Below are positions 10,871 to 23,463 of a DNA stretch of 64,000 bases, one piece after another (position 1 is the first letter of the stretch; each line of letters starts with the position of its first letter). Made by a program: the position numbers and the translations under genes. The notes under the pieces were generated by a model. It did not search any database and was not told the origin of the DNA. It saw only the letters and a list, made by a program, of their open reading frames with translations. The DNA lies in NCBI GenBank assembly GCA_021397845.1, contig CM038039.1, positions 10,347,231 to 10,411,230 on the forward strand, in the 5' to 3' direction. This DNA is from Areca catechu (Eukaryota > Streptophyta > Magnoliopsida > Arecales > Arecaceae).

Positions 10871-11058
10871 GGCCAGAAGGCCTTCCGTGTTCTCCCTATT
10901 CGAGATAAATGTTTATTCGATTAAAAGCTAATGGAAACGCAAGTCAGCTAAGCCAGAAGGCCTTCCGTGTTCTCTATTCGAGGCCAGATGGCCTTCCGTG
11001 TTCTCTATTCGAGATAAATGTTTATTCGATCAAAAGCTAATGGAAACGCAAGTCAGCT
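10871..11058. repeat. Local tandem duplication, about 78-bp unit (full, partial, full)
   Basis: A unit running from GCCAGAAGGCCTTCCGTG to CGCAAGTCAGCTAAGC occurs twice (about 10871-10952 and 10981-11060). A truncated third copy of its first 30 bp lies between them (10952-10981). The full copies differ by only a few bases by eye, so the duplication is fairly recent. Confidence 0.8.
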
Positions 11059-11060
11059 AA

Positions 11061-13190
11061 GCATAGTTCCTTCCTGCAACTACACCCGTTTGCTATAATC
11101 TAAATTGCTATTTTTTACTAATGATTTCGGAGTTGCGGGATATATTAAAAAAAAAACTGTTATTATTTCTCGCTTTTAACGTTCTTGGGGTCGAACAAAG
11201 AAAGTTTTGTACATTTAAGAAATAAATTTGCATTGGCTAAATTCATTAATAGATAAACCAGCTGGATCTCTACGGTTGAAAATAAAGGCTCTCTTACCAT
11301 TTTATTGTTTGATCGGTCTCTCTCTCATCATCCCCCAATAGTATTATAGTTGTCAAATTTAGATCCACGGATGCATGTTGTAATGATGTTTTGGATGGAG
11401 AAACACAAAATTTTAAATTTTTATTATTTAATTTTAATATAATTTTAATATGATAATAATTTTGTTATCTGATTTTATTTTTTTAATCATTAAATTTTTA
11501 ATTTTTGATCATTGAACTCTTAATTACAGGCTTTAATAAATCGATAAAAGTCTAACCGATCAGATTTAATAACTATAAAAAGATCCTTATCCAGTAAACC
11601 ATCAAGAGCTATCTCTTTTATATTTTCTCTCTCTAAATTTTTATTATTTTTATATTTTTGTATTTTATTCTTGTTTTCTTAAATACCGAAATAATTCTTC
11701 ATCAATCTTTATCATAGTTGTACTCAAAGGCAGGGAAATTTTGATCATATTTTAGGATATTATTTCTGTAAGAGAAACAGGACTCCCGCACTTTTTAGAT
11801 CATAATTTTGGTTTTACAATTTTTTTCCTTAATTTTTTTATAATTCTTTTTCTAAAATTAGAATTTTTGTTAATTTTATTTAATTACATTTATCATTTTA
11901 AATCATCATTCCAATATGTTGCAAAATGTAGTTCCATACCCACATGTTTGTTTTGGTATTCTATAATATGGTGTTCCATCATTTGATGATAATATGGCCC
12001 TGCTCTTTACTAAAAAAAAATTCTGATGACTAAAATTAGGAAAAAAGGTTGGATTGTTGTTGACAATGGTGCGGAGGGTAGGTAGAGTGAGATACTAATC
12101 AACATTAGTTATTCAACTAGATTCAAAATTATAAAAGGATAGCTTGGTGTCCGTATCGCACCAAAACTGTTTCTCCGTAACAAACTCTTTATTTACAACT
12201 AACAGATATCTCGCACTAAGATACTTTCATCCATACTCCTTTTTCTTTGTGTTATTATTATTATTTATTATTTATTTTTTGGCTATTGCTTTATATAGAC
12301 TTTCCACATGCTTTGCATTAGCTCCACACTACCTAGCCAACTGAATCATGGGGGTGTATCCCTTAAGAAGCAAGGCAAGATAAAATAATTAGAATGATAA
12401 ATTTTTGTCAAGGATTGGACCATCAAATTATTTAATATACTTTTATTTTAAAGAGTAGAGCTTAGGATCTAGTAGTGTTCGAGTGAGTAAGTAGGACCAC
12501 GAGTGCCAATTTTTTGTTATTGGAGGTCAAAAATGCCATGTCCTGATTCCTGTGTAAATCGTAGTAGCACTAAATAATGAAGCCTTTCCTTCTCTGCCAC
12601 TCCAGAGACCACCAAAATTGTCCCTCAGTATGATGATCGATCATTAATGTGTAGTAGTAGTAGTAGTAGGGACCATAAATGATCATAATTCTTCATAACG
12701 TGGAGATGGGATTTGCCCCTAATAGTGTGTGCTATTGGATTCTGAAACAATAAATGGAATGAGTAGAACCGGGCAAAGCAATTTTGGAATCCTGGCCTTC
12801 AATAAGAGTTGAAGCCATTTGGTGGTATATGGAGCAGATCAAAAAAAAAAAAAAAAAATCTAAAAAAAAGGGAGCCCATGCATGTTGAGAACATTAAAAT
12901 TGATGGTTAATTATCAAGAGGATATAAGAAGCTGATGCGATTACCAACATCAAGACAAAACTGGAAGATTGGATGTAGGCGTTGCATAAAATTGAATTGG
13001 ACTTTCATTCCACCAGGTATCGATCAAAGGTCGAGGAGGAGACGCGTGGAACACGTTACAACCGATTCGCAAGCATCGACATGCGTGCCATGCCACCCTT
13101 GTAACAGGATCGCAACAAGTCCATCGATTGCTAAGATAAAGGTGCGTGAATAGTTTTCCAAGCCTATCCACGCGAAAAAGATTCGAGAAA
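11061..13190. other. Unassigned intergenic DNA
   Basis: AT-rich sequence without a supported gene. A GTA trinucleotide run lies at 12651-12669 and an 18-base poly-A at 12841-12858. Short open frames (for example 12144-12344) show no recognisable protein features. Confidence 0.5.
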
Positions 13191-13330
13191 AAATTTTTAC
13201 GATGATTTGATTAAATCCAAAATTTATCTTAGAGTCCATGATCATCGATGTGATATGAGTGAGAGATCAGGATTTTTCTCTCTATCTCCATCCTACGAGC
13301 CAGCATCTTGGTAGTATCATATTGACCTAT
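13191..13330 (+). repeat. Dispersed repeat similar to the SINE body at 60720-60830
   Basis: The segment with GATGATTTGATTAAATC, CATGATCATCGATGTG and GTGAGAGATCAGGAT parallels GATGATTTGATTAAATC, CACGATCATTGACGTG and GTGAGAGATTAGGAT at 60730-60800. The tRNA-like head present at 60652 is not recognisable here, so this may be a 5'-truncated copy or another family with a shared tail. Confidence 0.5.
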
Positions 13331-13439
13331 TCATTTTTAAATGAAAAAAGCTTGCAAAAATTCGAGCAGCTTGTATTGAACATTACCCGATGGGTTGGGA
13401 GCTTACAGGATAGCTACATCAAAATTTATCTTAGCAACT

Positions 13440-14508
13440 AATAAAGGACGTATTCGACTGAACTAAGATAGATTAAGGAAATATGAACAGTGAATCCAAA
13501 GCAACCTCCCCGGTCTCGTGCCGAATAGAACAACTCAACCACCGACTCAGCCTCCACCAGCCAAGTAATTTGGAAGCTTATACCGAAGCCAAAGCCAAAT
13601 AACCCTATTCGGCTAGGTGCCAATGGAGGCAAAAACCCCAACATCAGAGACTTTTACCTGACCAAGAACCTGGCTCGACTACAAGCTGGGAAATCCCTCC
13701 TAACGGCCCGAGTAAAGCCAACTTGCTCGGCTCCGAGCCAAGTACCAAACTCGGCTAAGCACCGAGTAATATACTTGGCCAGGCACCAAGTGGGCCAAAG
13801 GGCCAAGAAAGAGATGCTACAACAAAATAACGCAATCCATTCGACGAAGCTCAACTTAGTAAAAGCTTCGTCCCAACAAGCGAGCAAAATATTTGCTCGA
13901 GTAACCGGCCAATGACTCGGTCATGAACCGGTCGGACAATAAGACTACGGTTCTCAACTATCCATGATTTAAGGGATCATGGAAAACGGTTCTAACAAAT
14001 CCTACTCTTGATCCCGTATTAGACTTGGCATTTTCAAGCTTCAAAATAAACCTTCTTATAAATAAGAGACGATAAGAGGTTCCGAGTAAGTTTCTCTTTC
14101 TCTACAAGAAGGCTTTGCACTGATATTTATTTGTATCCCATTTTTTATTGACTTAAATATCGGAGAACCTCCCACTTTTTTTAGTACTCGGAGCTGGAAC
14201 CGGACCGGGCCAGCTCGATAAACTTCAGGCCGGTCAAAAATCGGTTCGGACTTCGGATCAAATTTTAAGCATATTGGACTAGACTTCGGGCTGTAAAATA
14301 TAATCCATTTAATTTTTGGACCAAAGGATGTCCGGATTCGATCCGTAAATTCTTAAAATATGATCCGAAACCTGATCCAATTTCGGACCGGGCCGGTCCA
14401 GCGAATTTTGGACCGACCCAATTCTAGCCCTACCAGTACCGAGCATTTTTGTATGTACTCCTTATCGACGAACTAGATGCACGTGATCCGTAGAAATTGA
14501 GGACAACA
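13440..14508 (+). mobile_element. LTR remnant of a Tat-like gypsy family, split by a MITE
   Basis: The 3' part has a TATA-like TTATAAATAAG near 14056 and then ACTTAAATATCGGAGAACCT at 14151-14170, the U5 signature shared with the LTRs ending at 10022, 24235, 32176 and 62456. The sequence ends GAGGACAACA at 14508, like the other CAACA ends. The 5' portion repeats CGGCTNNGCACCGAGT-like motifs. The left boundary is uncertain and I could not find a target duplication. Confidence 0.5.
14189..14432. mobile_element. Short hAT-type MITE inside the LTR remnant
   Basis: The 244-bp element starts CGGAGCTGGAA (decayed TAGGGCTGGAA) and ends TTCTAGCCCTA. It shares most of its body with the 252-bp element at 61816-62067, including AAATTTTAAGCATATT and CCATTTAATTTTTGG. 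The flanking 8-mers TTAGTACT and CCAGTACC match at 5 of 8 positions. It interrupts the U5 region of the LTR remnant. Confidence 0.65.
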
Positions 14509-16680
14509 ACGACCATCGAGAATGCATTTGCATGGCATTCTATAATATGGCTTATGCAGAAGAGGATCCGTGATCTAATACGTTTGGCCGAAGAAATAAT
14601 TAGTTTATTGTCGAAGGTTTTTAATTTGAAAACTACGGTATTGAACTTGATATATTGTTTTGCATGAGTGATTGTTGATTTGTAATGGCATCAAAAGATG
14701 AGATCGATGAACCGAAGGTCTACCCGATCACCAGGGCAAAATAAAAGGTCTTGGCTATCCTTGGCTCTTCCGTGGCTGCCAGCATCATTGCTATCTTAAC
14801 AACTTTCTCATGCATACAAAATAAAGTTTGTCATTTAGGGAACCCTATATATCATCAAGCTTTATAATTGAGTTCATAATGGGAACATCACAAGCAGAAT
14901 TAACCTTGGTGGTTAAGATGGACAACAGAGAAATCGATGGCTGTGCGTTGCGTGGGGTAGAAACAAGGAAGCAATAGGGGCTCATAATTAAAAGAGCACT
15001 CGTGTCTTTGATGTTCATAGTTTGATCTACAAGGGAAGCAAGAATGCAGCATAGGCGACGCTTCTCCTCCACCTTTCCTAACGGTAACCCATCATTAGAG
15101 GCCCTCCATTTCTTTTCTTTTTTTTTTTTTTTAGAGTTTTCTGATGTCCTCATGATGAATCATCCTAGCTATAGCTAAGATGGCATTGGTACGTTGACAT
15201 AAAAATATATATATTCCAATATTAATGACTAGATAGGGTGACCATACTCTCTCTTTTTATCCTCATGATATCAAATCTTCTATCTTCTAATACAACCAAG
15301 TTGATCATCATGCCTATGATGAGAGCTAGATATCATTTTAAATTTTCTTTAAATGTGATGACCAGGTGCAAGCATAACTCGCAGTCGACATCGGTACCGA
15401 TCTTTGTTTGGAATCCATGTCTAAAATGATTTTGTGCAACATGCCAACATGGAAGGTAAAAGAATTAAAGATGAACATGTCGATATACTAGTTAGCCAGA
15501 AGTTAGATATTTAAAATTTTGAATTAACTAAAGTTCCATCGTATATGTCAAATCTCTTGAATTCCTACTCCTTTTGTCACCAACAATAATCTTCAAACAG
15601 TTTTACCCACTATATATATACTAGTTGACAACCATTGTGCTACTAATTTTTAGGGTATATCATATACTAAGTTATGTTCTATATGCGTGCAGGATGTCCA
15701 ATTTTAAGGCAAAGATATATCAATATTCAGAATTACATATTCGTTCACTTTTTTTAACTCTCCCCGACCTTAATTTTTTTATTCTTTTGCCTCCCACCAC
15801 TCATTGGTGCTTGCTACCTGGATAGATAATTGCATGAAAGATTCGTGTATTCAAAGTGGACCCCAAAAGAAAAAGGAAGGTCACAAAGAACAATCTTGGC
15901 ATTAAAATAAAGGTTCGCCGGCATTGCAGGCAAATAAGATAAAAAAAAAAAAAATTGAAAGGCTTGCAGCAAATATAAACTTTCTCGAGAAGACGACGTA
16001 TCAAGAAAGATGCTGATCCGGGCATCCCAAGCCTCGAATCATTTCCTAACTTGCAAGCCAGACAAACGATTCCCACGAGACACTAAAAAGATTGACCGTG
16101 ATACAAAAATTTAGTGAAACAGGATCATTTTATAAAAAAAATAAATTTAAATAAATTATAGAATATAAAAAAGAGATAATTAAATAATATATAAAAAAAA
16201 AAAAAAAAAAAAGCATACCTGATATACATGATTTGGCTTGGCTTATGTCCATGGACAAAATCTTCTTGATATTTCTTTATTAAATCCAATAGACAAAAGG
16301 TACGAAATTGATGAGAAGAAAATACAAGAAACTCTTAATTTTTTTTTTTTTTACAAAGAGCTCTCTCTTTTTTATATATATATATATATATGTCTCTCAC
16401 CCTCAAAAAAAGCCTTTCTGTTTTCTCCATCGATACATGCCTACCTCGCTCGAGTCCTTTAAAAAGACCACGATAGCATGCTTAGCAAGACTCTTATTTA
16501 GAGTCATGTTCGGACTCTATTAACAAAGGAATCCCACGGCTTCCCCTCGTACACGCATCCAACCATTATGGCACGGAAAATGGGTTCGCATAGGCTTATC
16601 TGCATAGGGCTTCGACCATCAACAATTCTTCCATTTGAAAACATGTACCAAACTTAAAAGAAAGGTCATCCCTAGAGATC
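14509..16680. other. Unassigned intergenic DNA
   Basis: No supported gene. It contains poly-A/T runs (around 15118-15132, 15940 and 16195-16212) and a TA run at 16373-16392. Short open frames on both strands carry no recognisable domain. Confidence 0.45.
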
Positions 16681-19600
16681 TTGTCAACCTCCACTCCTCC
16701 ACTCCTCACGTAGCTCCAAGATCGAAAGAAGCTTTATTCTAATTTAACTTCTCTTGAGTTATCGGCTTTGTCGATACATCTACTAGATTTGTATCAATAT
16801 GAATCTTTAGCAGCATAACTAGGCCATCATCTATCATATCTCTCATAAAATGATAACGAATGCCAAATACTTCATCCGAGAGTAAAATGCCATATTTTTT
16901 ATCAAGTGCAATGCATTTTGACTATCATAATTCACCTTCATCACATCCTACTCATCTTGAAGTCTCCAAGAAGCCTCTTGAGTCAGATAACTTTTTTTTC
17001 ATGTGTGTGCCATAGTAATGTACTTAATCTCTATCGTTGATAGTGTCATTACCGACTGAAACTTAGACTCCCCGCCAATAGCACCACCATTTATGGAGAA
17101 TACATGCCCGTGGTTGATCTCCTCCTATCCTGATCTGCTATAAAATCGGAATCCATATATCCAATACACTCCCAACTCGCAGAATCATAACAGAGTAAAT
17201 AATCTGACATTCCTTTCAAATACCGGAGTATCCACTTTACTGCTTTCCAATGATTGCTGCCTGGATTCGTCATATACCTGCTCAACTTTCATTGCTTGTA
17301 TAATGTCCAGTCTTGTGCATACCATGATAAATATAAGGCTCCCTACTATCGATGAATATGATATCCGGACCATGTCAGCATTTTTTGCTTTCGTACCGAG
17401 TAATTGCTCGACTGATAATTTTAAATGAATAGAAAATGGGATAGAAATTGGCTTTGCATTCTATATTTTGAAGCATCATAAAACCTTCTCCACATATTCT
17501 TTTTATGAAAGCTAGACCTTCCTATTTTTTCTCTCCTATAGCAATTTCATCCCGAGTATTTAGTTTATGGCTCCTAAGTCATTCATCTCAAACTTCCCAG
17601 CCAATTAAGTCTTCAGATTTGATGTCCGACTTTTACTATTTCCTGCAATCATCATATCATCGATATACAATAGTAAAATATAGAAGCTCCAATCATCATA
17701 ACTGTAAAAATATGTATAATGATCCATCTCCAATCAATCAAATCCCAAAGTTATCATAAAGGAATCAAATTATTTGTACCAATACCTCGGTGCCTGTTTG
17801 AGACCATATAACGATTTGCTTAGCCGATAAACTAACTACTCCTTACCTTTTTCGACAAAACTTTCAGGTTGCACCATATAAATCTCCCACTCTAGGTCAT
17901 TATGCAAGAATGTTGTATTTATATCCCTTTACTCGAGTTCCGAATCCATGACAGTAGTGATCGCCAAAATAACTCGGATAGTAGTTAATCGAACCATTGA
18001 TGAGAAAATCTTATCAAAGTCAATTCTTGACTTCTAAGCATAACTCTTCACCACCAAACGTGCTTTAAACTTTTTCACATTTCCATCTGTATCCTTCTTC
18101 ACCTTATAGATCCACCGACATACAATAGGACTCCTCCCCTTCGATAGAATTGTAAGTTTTCAAGTATTGTTCTTTCAAAGTGACTCTATCTACTCCTCCA
18201 TAGTATAATACTACTTTTCAGCATTGGTGGACTCGCAAGTCTCCCTATATGAAGTCGGCTCATCCTCCTCTGCCAAAGCAATATGAGCACAAATATGGTT
18301 AGCAGAAGGAATGAAAGAAGTGACATAGTCATCGTACCTTGCAGGAGGTCTAATGACCCTCTTATGCCTCTCAGACTCCATTGGTGGCTCTTCTTGTGAG
18401 ATAGCATCTTTAGATGATTGCAGAGACTCCATGATTGGTCATCATCATCTACTTGATCATCAACTTGTGCTTGCTCTATCTGCACCTCATCATGTGCATC
18501 AAAGAACTCAATAGGAATAATGGCTCCATGATCTTGTTACTCATTGGTGCCTTGAAAGAATTCTTCATTGAGCACAATATCTTGGCTAATAGTAATCTTG
18601 TGCATAGGAGGATTCCATAATCTATACCCCTTCACTTCTTTAGCATAGCCAAGAGAGATTAGGGATGGCAATGGGTCGGATTTAGGTCGGGTCACCCAAA
18701 ACCATACCCGTCCCGCTAAAAAATTATCCGTCCCATACTTGTCTCGGGTCGGGTCGGGTATACCTTGTCTCATAAAACCTAGTTTACTTAAAACCTAAAC
18801 GGGTCGGGTCGGGTCGGGTGGAGTCGGGTCGGGCATATCCGTCTCATATCCAATTTACTTAAATATTTTATAAACATATTTTTTTATATATAAACGGGAC
18901 GGGTTCGGATCGGGACGTACTACTACCCGTACCCGACTCAAATCCGAGTCGGATGTTTTTTATATAATCCATATCCGTTTATAAATTAGGCGGGTCAGGT
19001 TTTACCCGTCCCATTAGGGTCGGATCGGGTCGGATATCCATCGGGTCGGTAAAAATTGTCATCCCTAAGAGAGATGCACATTCAAGAGGTCTTGTTCATT
19101 TTTGTCCTTTTCTCTTTAGAAACATCACATCCGAAGATACTAAGATGGGAATAATTGACGGGTTTGCCATTCTAAATTTTCTCTAGAATTTTTAATCCAA
19201 GTGATTTTGTTGGCGCTCGATTGATCAAGTAACAAGCCGTGCTTATAATCTCTGCCTAAAATCTCTTGTTAAGTTTTGCGAAACTCAATATACTTCAGAC
19301 CCTCTATATGAGTGTTGAATTCTATGCTTACCAAAAAACTTTTCAGATTCTTTAAAACAATATTTCTATCCATTATCGGAATGTAGGTACCAGATCTTCA
19401 AATCCTTTTCAGTTTCTCTTAGAGCCTTAAATTTCTTGAAGGTCTCAAAGATATTGCACTTTTGCTTTAGAATGTATATCCAAGTCTTTTGGGAATAGTC
19501 ATCAATGAAAGATATGAAATAAGAACACCTATCTAATAACATATCAGGCGACTTCCAAGTATCTTAGTGAATTAGCTTAAGAAATTCCTTACTCGGCTAT

Positions 19601-20640
19601 TACAATGAAGAGAAAGAAAGCCTTCTTTGCTTATCATAGTTGCAATCTTCACAAAATTCTAATGGCGCTGACTTGTACCCTAGAAGAAGTTCCTTATTCG
19701 ATGATACCTATAATCCACACTCGCTCATATATCCTAAATGACAATACCAAATCGTCAAAGATACTATCTTTGCACTAGCAACCGCTATTTCTTCTACCTG
19801 TATTTCATTCACCAATTTATAAAGATCACCTATAGGCTATTCCTTCATCACCACCAAACATCCTTGGCATACCTTCAATTGATCTTTCTCTTTGACAAAC
19901 TTTAAACCTTGCTTACAAAACTTTCCAAGTGATAGTAGAGTCTCACGAAGTGTAGAAACATACCAAAATTAGAAACCATCTAAAATATACTATCAAACAT
20001 CTTGATATGATATCTCCCACTCCAACCATAGGATATATTGTATTATCATCCAAATAGATAACTCTACGATCCCATGGTTTGTATGTATAAAACCACTCCC
20101 TAAATATAGTCATATAAAAAGATGTCCCGAATGTAAAATCTAATGGTGTACAAGTTCAGATCTCTCCAATGCTGTCAATGCATCCCCATCTTCTGAAGTG
20201 ATCGAACCAGCTTCACCTTCTGCTATATTACCTTGAAAGTTTTTTGATTCAGATTTTGTATCAACTCCTTTAATATGGTAATCTTTCTTCATGTATCCCG
20301 ATTTTTCATAATTCCAGTATTTCACCGTCTTGTTGCTCTTGGATTTATATTTCGCTTTCCCTCGATCACCGTCCCTTCTTGATAAGTCTTCCCCATGCTA
20401 CCATGGCCTCCTCCGAAGAGCTTTGGTTGGATTTCTATCTCATCTTCTCTATTAGCAATGATGACTTTATCTCGAGGATTTCAACATGACTCAAATTTAT
20501 AATGAAATTATTCCAAGATTTCGATATAGAATAAAATAGAATGCTAATCTTTTTTTCTCCTTTGATTTTTATATCTAGAGCTGTAAGCTTGCTCATAATA
20601 GAATTGAATATATCCAAGTGCTTTTGAACTAATATCCAAA
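16680..20640 (-). mobile_element. Ty1/copia retrotransposon relic, minus strand
   Basis: Minus-strand homology runs in copia order. Gag lies at 20617-20435 (FNSIMSKLTALDIKIKGE). The CCHC knuckle lies near 20325, with the first lines reading YWNYEKSGYMKKD where Cys is expected at the Tyr positions. Protease and integrase follow (about 20100-18800), then the integrase/RT linker (GYRLWNPPMHKITISQD near 18620-18560). The RT/RNase H end lies at 17373-17091 (YSSIVGSLIFIMVCTRLDI; SRYMTNPGSNHWKAVKWILRYLKG; DSDFIADQDRRRSTTG). The whole region is full of stops and frameshifts. I could not identify LTRs, and the gag N terminus is missing. Confidence 0.8.
18660..19067. mobile_element. hAT-type MITE with a perfect 8-bp target duplication
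   Basis: The 408-bp element begins TAGGGATGGCAAT and ends ATTGTCATCCCTA. It is flanked by identical 8-mers AGAGAGAT at 18652-18659 and 19068-19075. Subterminal GGGTCGGGTCGGG-type repeats are dense (for example 18799-18833) and there is no coding capacity. The insertion lies in the copia relic, in the codons of the conserved CIFIGY-like motif (minus-strand CISL before it and GYAKEVKGYRLW after it), so it is younger than the copia insertion. Confidence 0.9.
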
Positions 20641-21107
20641 AAAATTTTCATCAATCAAATACAATAAAAATTGTTTTTCTCTATAATTATTTTTTAGATA
20701 AGTAATTTTAAAAAATTACCAGATTATTCCGTGATTTAATGTATCCTAACCTAACGGACCATAAAAAGTTTTATAAAACTTTCTAATAAATAAAGTTTTA
20801 TGAATTTTTTTATGAAACAATCAGGAGTCCATGGTACAAACATCACGCATCCATTTCAAACCGAGGCTTTACGTAATAATATATTCGTTCCACGTTTCCA
20901 ACATCCAAGTGCGTTCTTTCTTCGCATGAGTCAAGATCTTGTTGGCGGTTGGCCGCTTCCAACGTCTAGTTATTCGAAAAAGAACGCCTCTAGTTTCAAT
21001 GGAGTGGCCTTTACACCACTTACCTGCCCTCACTTTATTCGTCATGGCAGCATCACTGACACTTGAACAAAAACACGCAACTCATTTATAATTATACTTG
21101 CTTCCTT
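20641..21107. other. Unassigned DNA between the copia relic and the inverted-repeat element
   Basis: No supported gene. An 88-codon frame at 20800-21066 has no recognisable motif. Confidence 0.4.
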
Positions 21108-22773
21108 GGGATTTTTTTTAAAAAAAAATATTGTTTTTTAAAAATAATATTACCGAGCTGCGGCCCTTTCAAATATATTTACCGTTTTACCGTCGTTTTT
21201 GACACGCCTGCTCGTTTTTTTTAATTTTTTTTTTAACACGCGGGGGAGGTCATTAAGTTTTTAAAAAAAAATTTATACGTGGAGAAGGCGCAGGCTCTCA
21301 TGAAGCTTAAAACCTGCGCCTTTTTTTTTTTTTATAACCGTAAGACAGGTTTTTTTTAAACCCTGATTGGTAGCATATATTTTTTTTAAACCATGATCGG
21401 TAGAAGATGCCACCGGTCTGATCATCGATCCAACCGCCAGGGACCTGCCACCAGTCTGACCTGCAAGGTCCTGCCACCGATCTAGACTATAAGATCCTGC
21501 CACCGATCTGATCACCGGTCCGGCCGGTAAGGTTCTGCCACAGGTACGGTTGCTAGGATCCTGTCGTCAGTCTAACTGTCGGTCCGGTCACCACGGTCTC
21601 GCCACCGATCTGGCCACCAAGATCCTACCACTGGTCTGATCACCAGGGTCCTGGCATTGGTCCGGTAGTTAGGGTCCTGCCTCTGGTCTGATCGCCGGTC
21701 TGGCCAGCAGGGTCCTGCCATGGGTTCGGTCGCTAAGATCCTGTCACCGGTCAAACCGTCGATTCGGTTGCCATGGTATTGCCACCGGTCCAGCCACCAG
21801 GATATTGCCACCAGTTCAGCTATCAAGGTCCTGTCACCGATCTGATCATCGGTCTAGCTGGCAGGGTCCTGCCATAAGTTCGGCCGTTAGGATCCTATCA
21901 CTGGTCAAATCGTCGGTCCGGTTGCCAGGGTCCTGCCACCTGTCCAACTGCTAAGGTCCTGCCACCGGTCCAGTCGCCAGGGTCCTGCCACTAGTCCGGT
22001 CGCCAGTTTGGCCGGTAGGGTCCTACCACAAGTCCGACTGCTAGGGTCTTGTCACCAGTCAAACTGTCGGTCTGTTTGTTAGGGTTTGCCACCGGTCCGG
22101 CCGCTAGGGTCCTGCCACCGGTCTGGTTGCTAGGATCCTGCCACCGGTTTGATCGCCGATCTGGCCGGTAGGATCCTGCCACAAGTCCGGCCATTAGGAT
22201 CCTGTCACCGGTTTTGCCACCGGTTCGGTCACCAGGATCCTGCCACCGGTCCGGTCGCCAGGATCTTGCTACCGATCTAGTCACCAGGGTCCTGCTACCG
22301 GTCCGGTCGTCGATCTAGCCGGCAAGGTCCTATCACAGATTTGGTTGCTAGGATCCTGTTACCAATTAAATCATCGATCCGGTCATCCGAATCTTGTCAC
22401 CGATCTATCTGCCAGGATATTGTTACCGGTCCTCCAATAAATTTTTTTTTTACATTCAATTAATTTTTTTTTAAAACTTTAGAACTTGCACCTCGAGCTT
22501 ATTATTATTTTTTATCAACCTGCGCTTTCAACAAAAATTTTATTTTAAGCTTCACGAGAAGGCCCGGGTTGGACTTGCGCCTTCTCCGTGTGTAAAGTAT
22601 TTTTTTAAACTTAATGGGAGGGCGCAGGTCTTCCCCCAAGTGTTTTAAAAAAAAAAAAAAAAAAAAACGAGCCGGCGTGGCAAAAAACGACGGTAAAACG
22701 GTAAATATGTTTGAAAAGGCCGAAGTTCGGTAATATAGTTTTTAAAAAATAATATTTTTTTAAAAAAAATCCC
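21108..22773. mobile_element. Non-autonomous element with long terminal inverted repeats, minisatellite core
   Basis: The left end GGGATTTTTTTTAAAA, followed by ATATTACCGAGCTGCGGCC, TTTACCGTTTTACCGTCG and ACACGCCTGCTCG, is mirrored at the right end. The reverse complement there reads GGGATTTTTTTTAAAA, then TATTACCGAACTTCGGCC, TTTACCGTTTTACCGTCG and CCACGCCGGCTCG. The inverted arms extend roughly 200 bp inward on each side and include GAGAAGGCGCAG-type sequence. Between them lies a minisatellite of about 1 kb. I see no transposase and no clear target duplication. Long inverted arms suggest a MULE-like origin, but the superfamily is unproven. Confidence 0.65.
21395..22440. repeat. Irregular GC-rich minisatellite, units of about 25-37 bp
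   Basis: Some 35 to 40 imperfect units have the core CCTGCCACCGGTCCGGTCGCCAG; spacer variants such as TCTGGCCGGTAGG produce longer units. Minus-strand frames up to 97 codons here simply spell the repeat. A section around 22000-22275 is nearly identical, in inverted orientation, to 25181-25444. Confidence 0.85.
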
Positions 22774-23115
22774 TAGATGCAACGTCATCAAGAAAATATA
22801 GTTTGGCTGCTTGGTTAAAAAAATCCAAAGGATGGCATGGTCAAAGTTGAAGTCTCCTGATGCGTGTGATATTATCTAGAAGGGCTTGTTAGTTTAATAT
22901 ACTGACAATGTGCTATACTAGCTAGAGTTTGGTGAGGGATAATGTAAGAAATGAATTAATGTTCTTCTTTGAGTCAAACTGGTTTGGTTTGCCACGAGGT
23001 GTATTTATGTGTAGGCTTAGCCTAACCTAGTCTGTTCAGATCGATTTGGCCACCAAGCAGAAGTGCTGATCATGAGTGGAAGTATTTCACTTCCTCCATT
23101 TCCTGCTTTTTATTA

Positions 23116-23206
<91 letters not shown>

Positions 23207-23463
23207 AAAAAAAAAAAACAAAAAAACGACAGCAACAACTTTCATGATACTGGTTTTCTGGTTTCTAATATTATATTTAAATGTGATTTCCATATATGAT
23301 GCAAAGTTTAATATATCATTCTACTTGCAAATGGGCTATCGAGGCACCTCGCAATTTGCAAAGGTGTATTTTTGAGGTGTTTGAGATCCGGATAAATTTC
23401 AGCTCATTTATTTGAAATGATCGACAATTCCTCCATTGTTCTGTTAAAAAAGCATATAAATAT
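22774..23463. other. Intergenic DNA with a long TA microsatellite
   Basis: The main feature is an uninterrupted (TA)41 run at 23121-23202, followed by poly-A at 23206-23219. No gene was seen. Such runs are highly variable in length and prone to assembly error. Confidence 0.7.

Noticed and set aside
21572..22284. Minus-strand frames with repeated PDRWQD-like motifs
   Set aside because: These are translation of the minisatellite, with no conserved length or domain.
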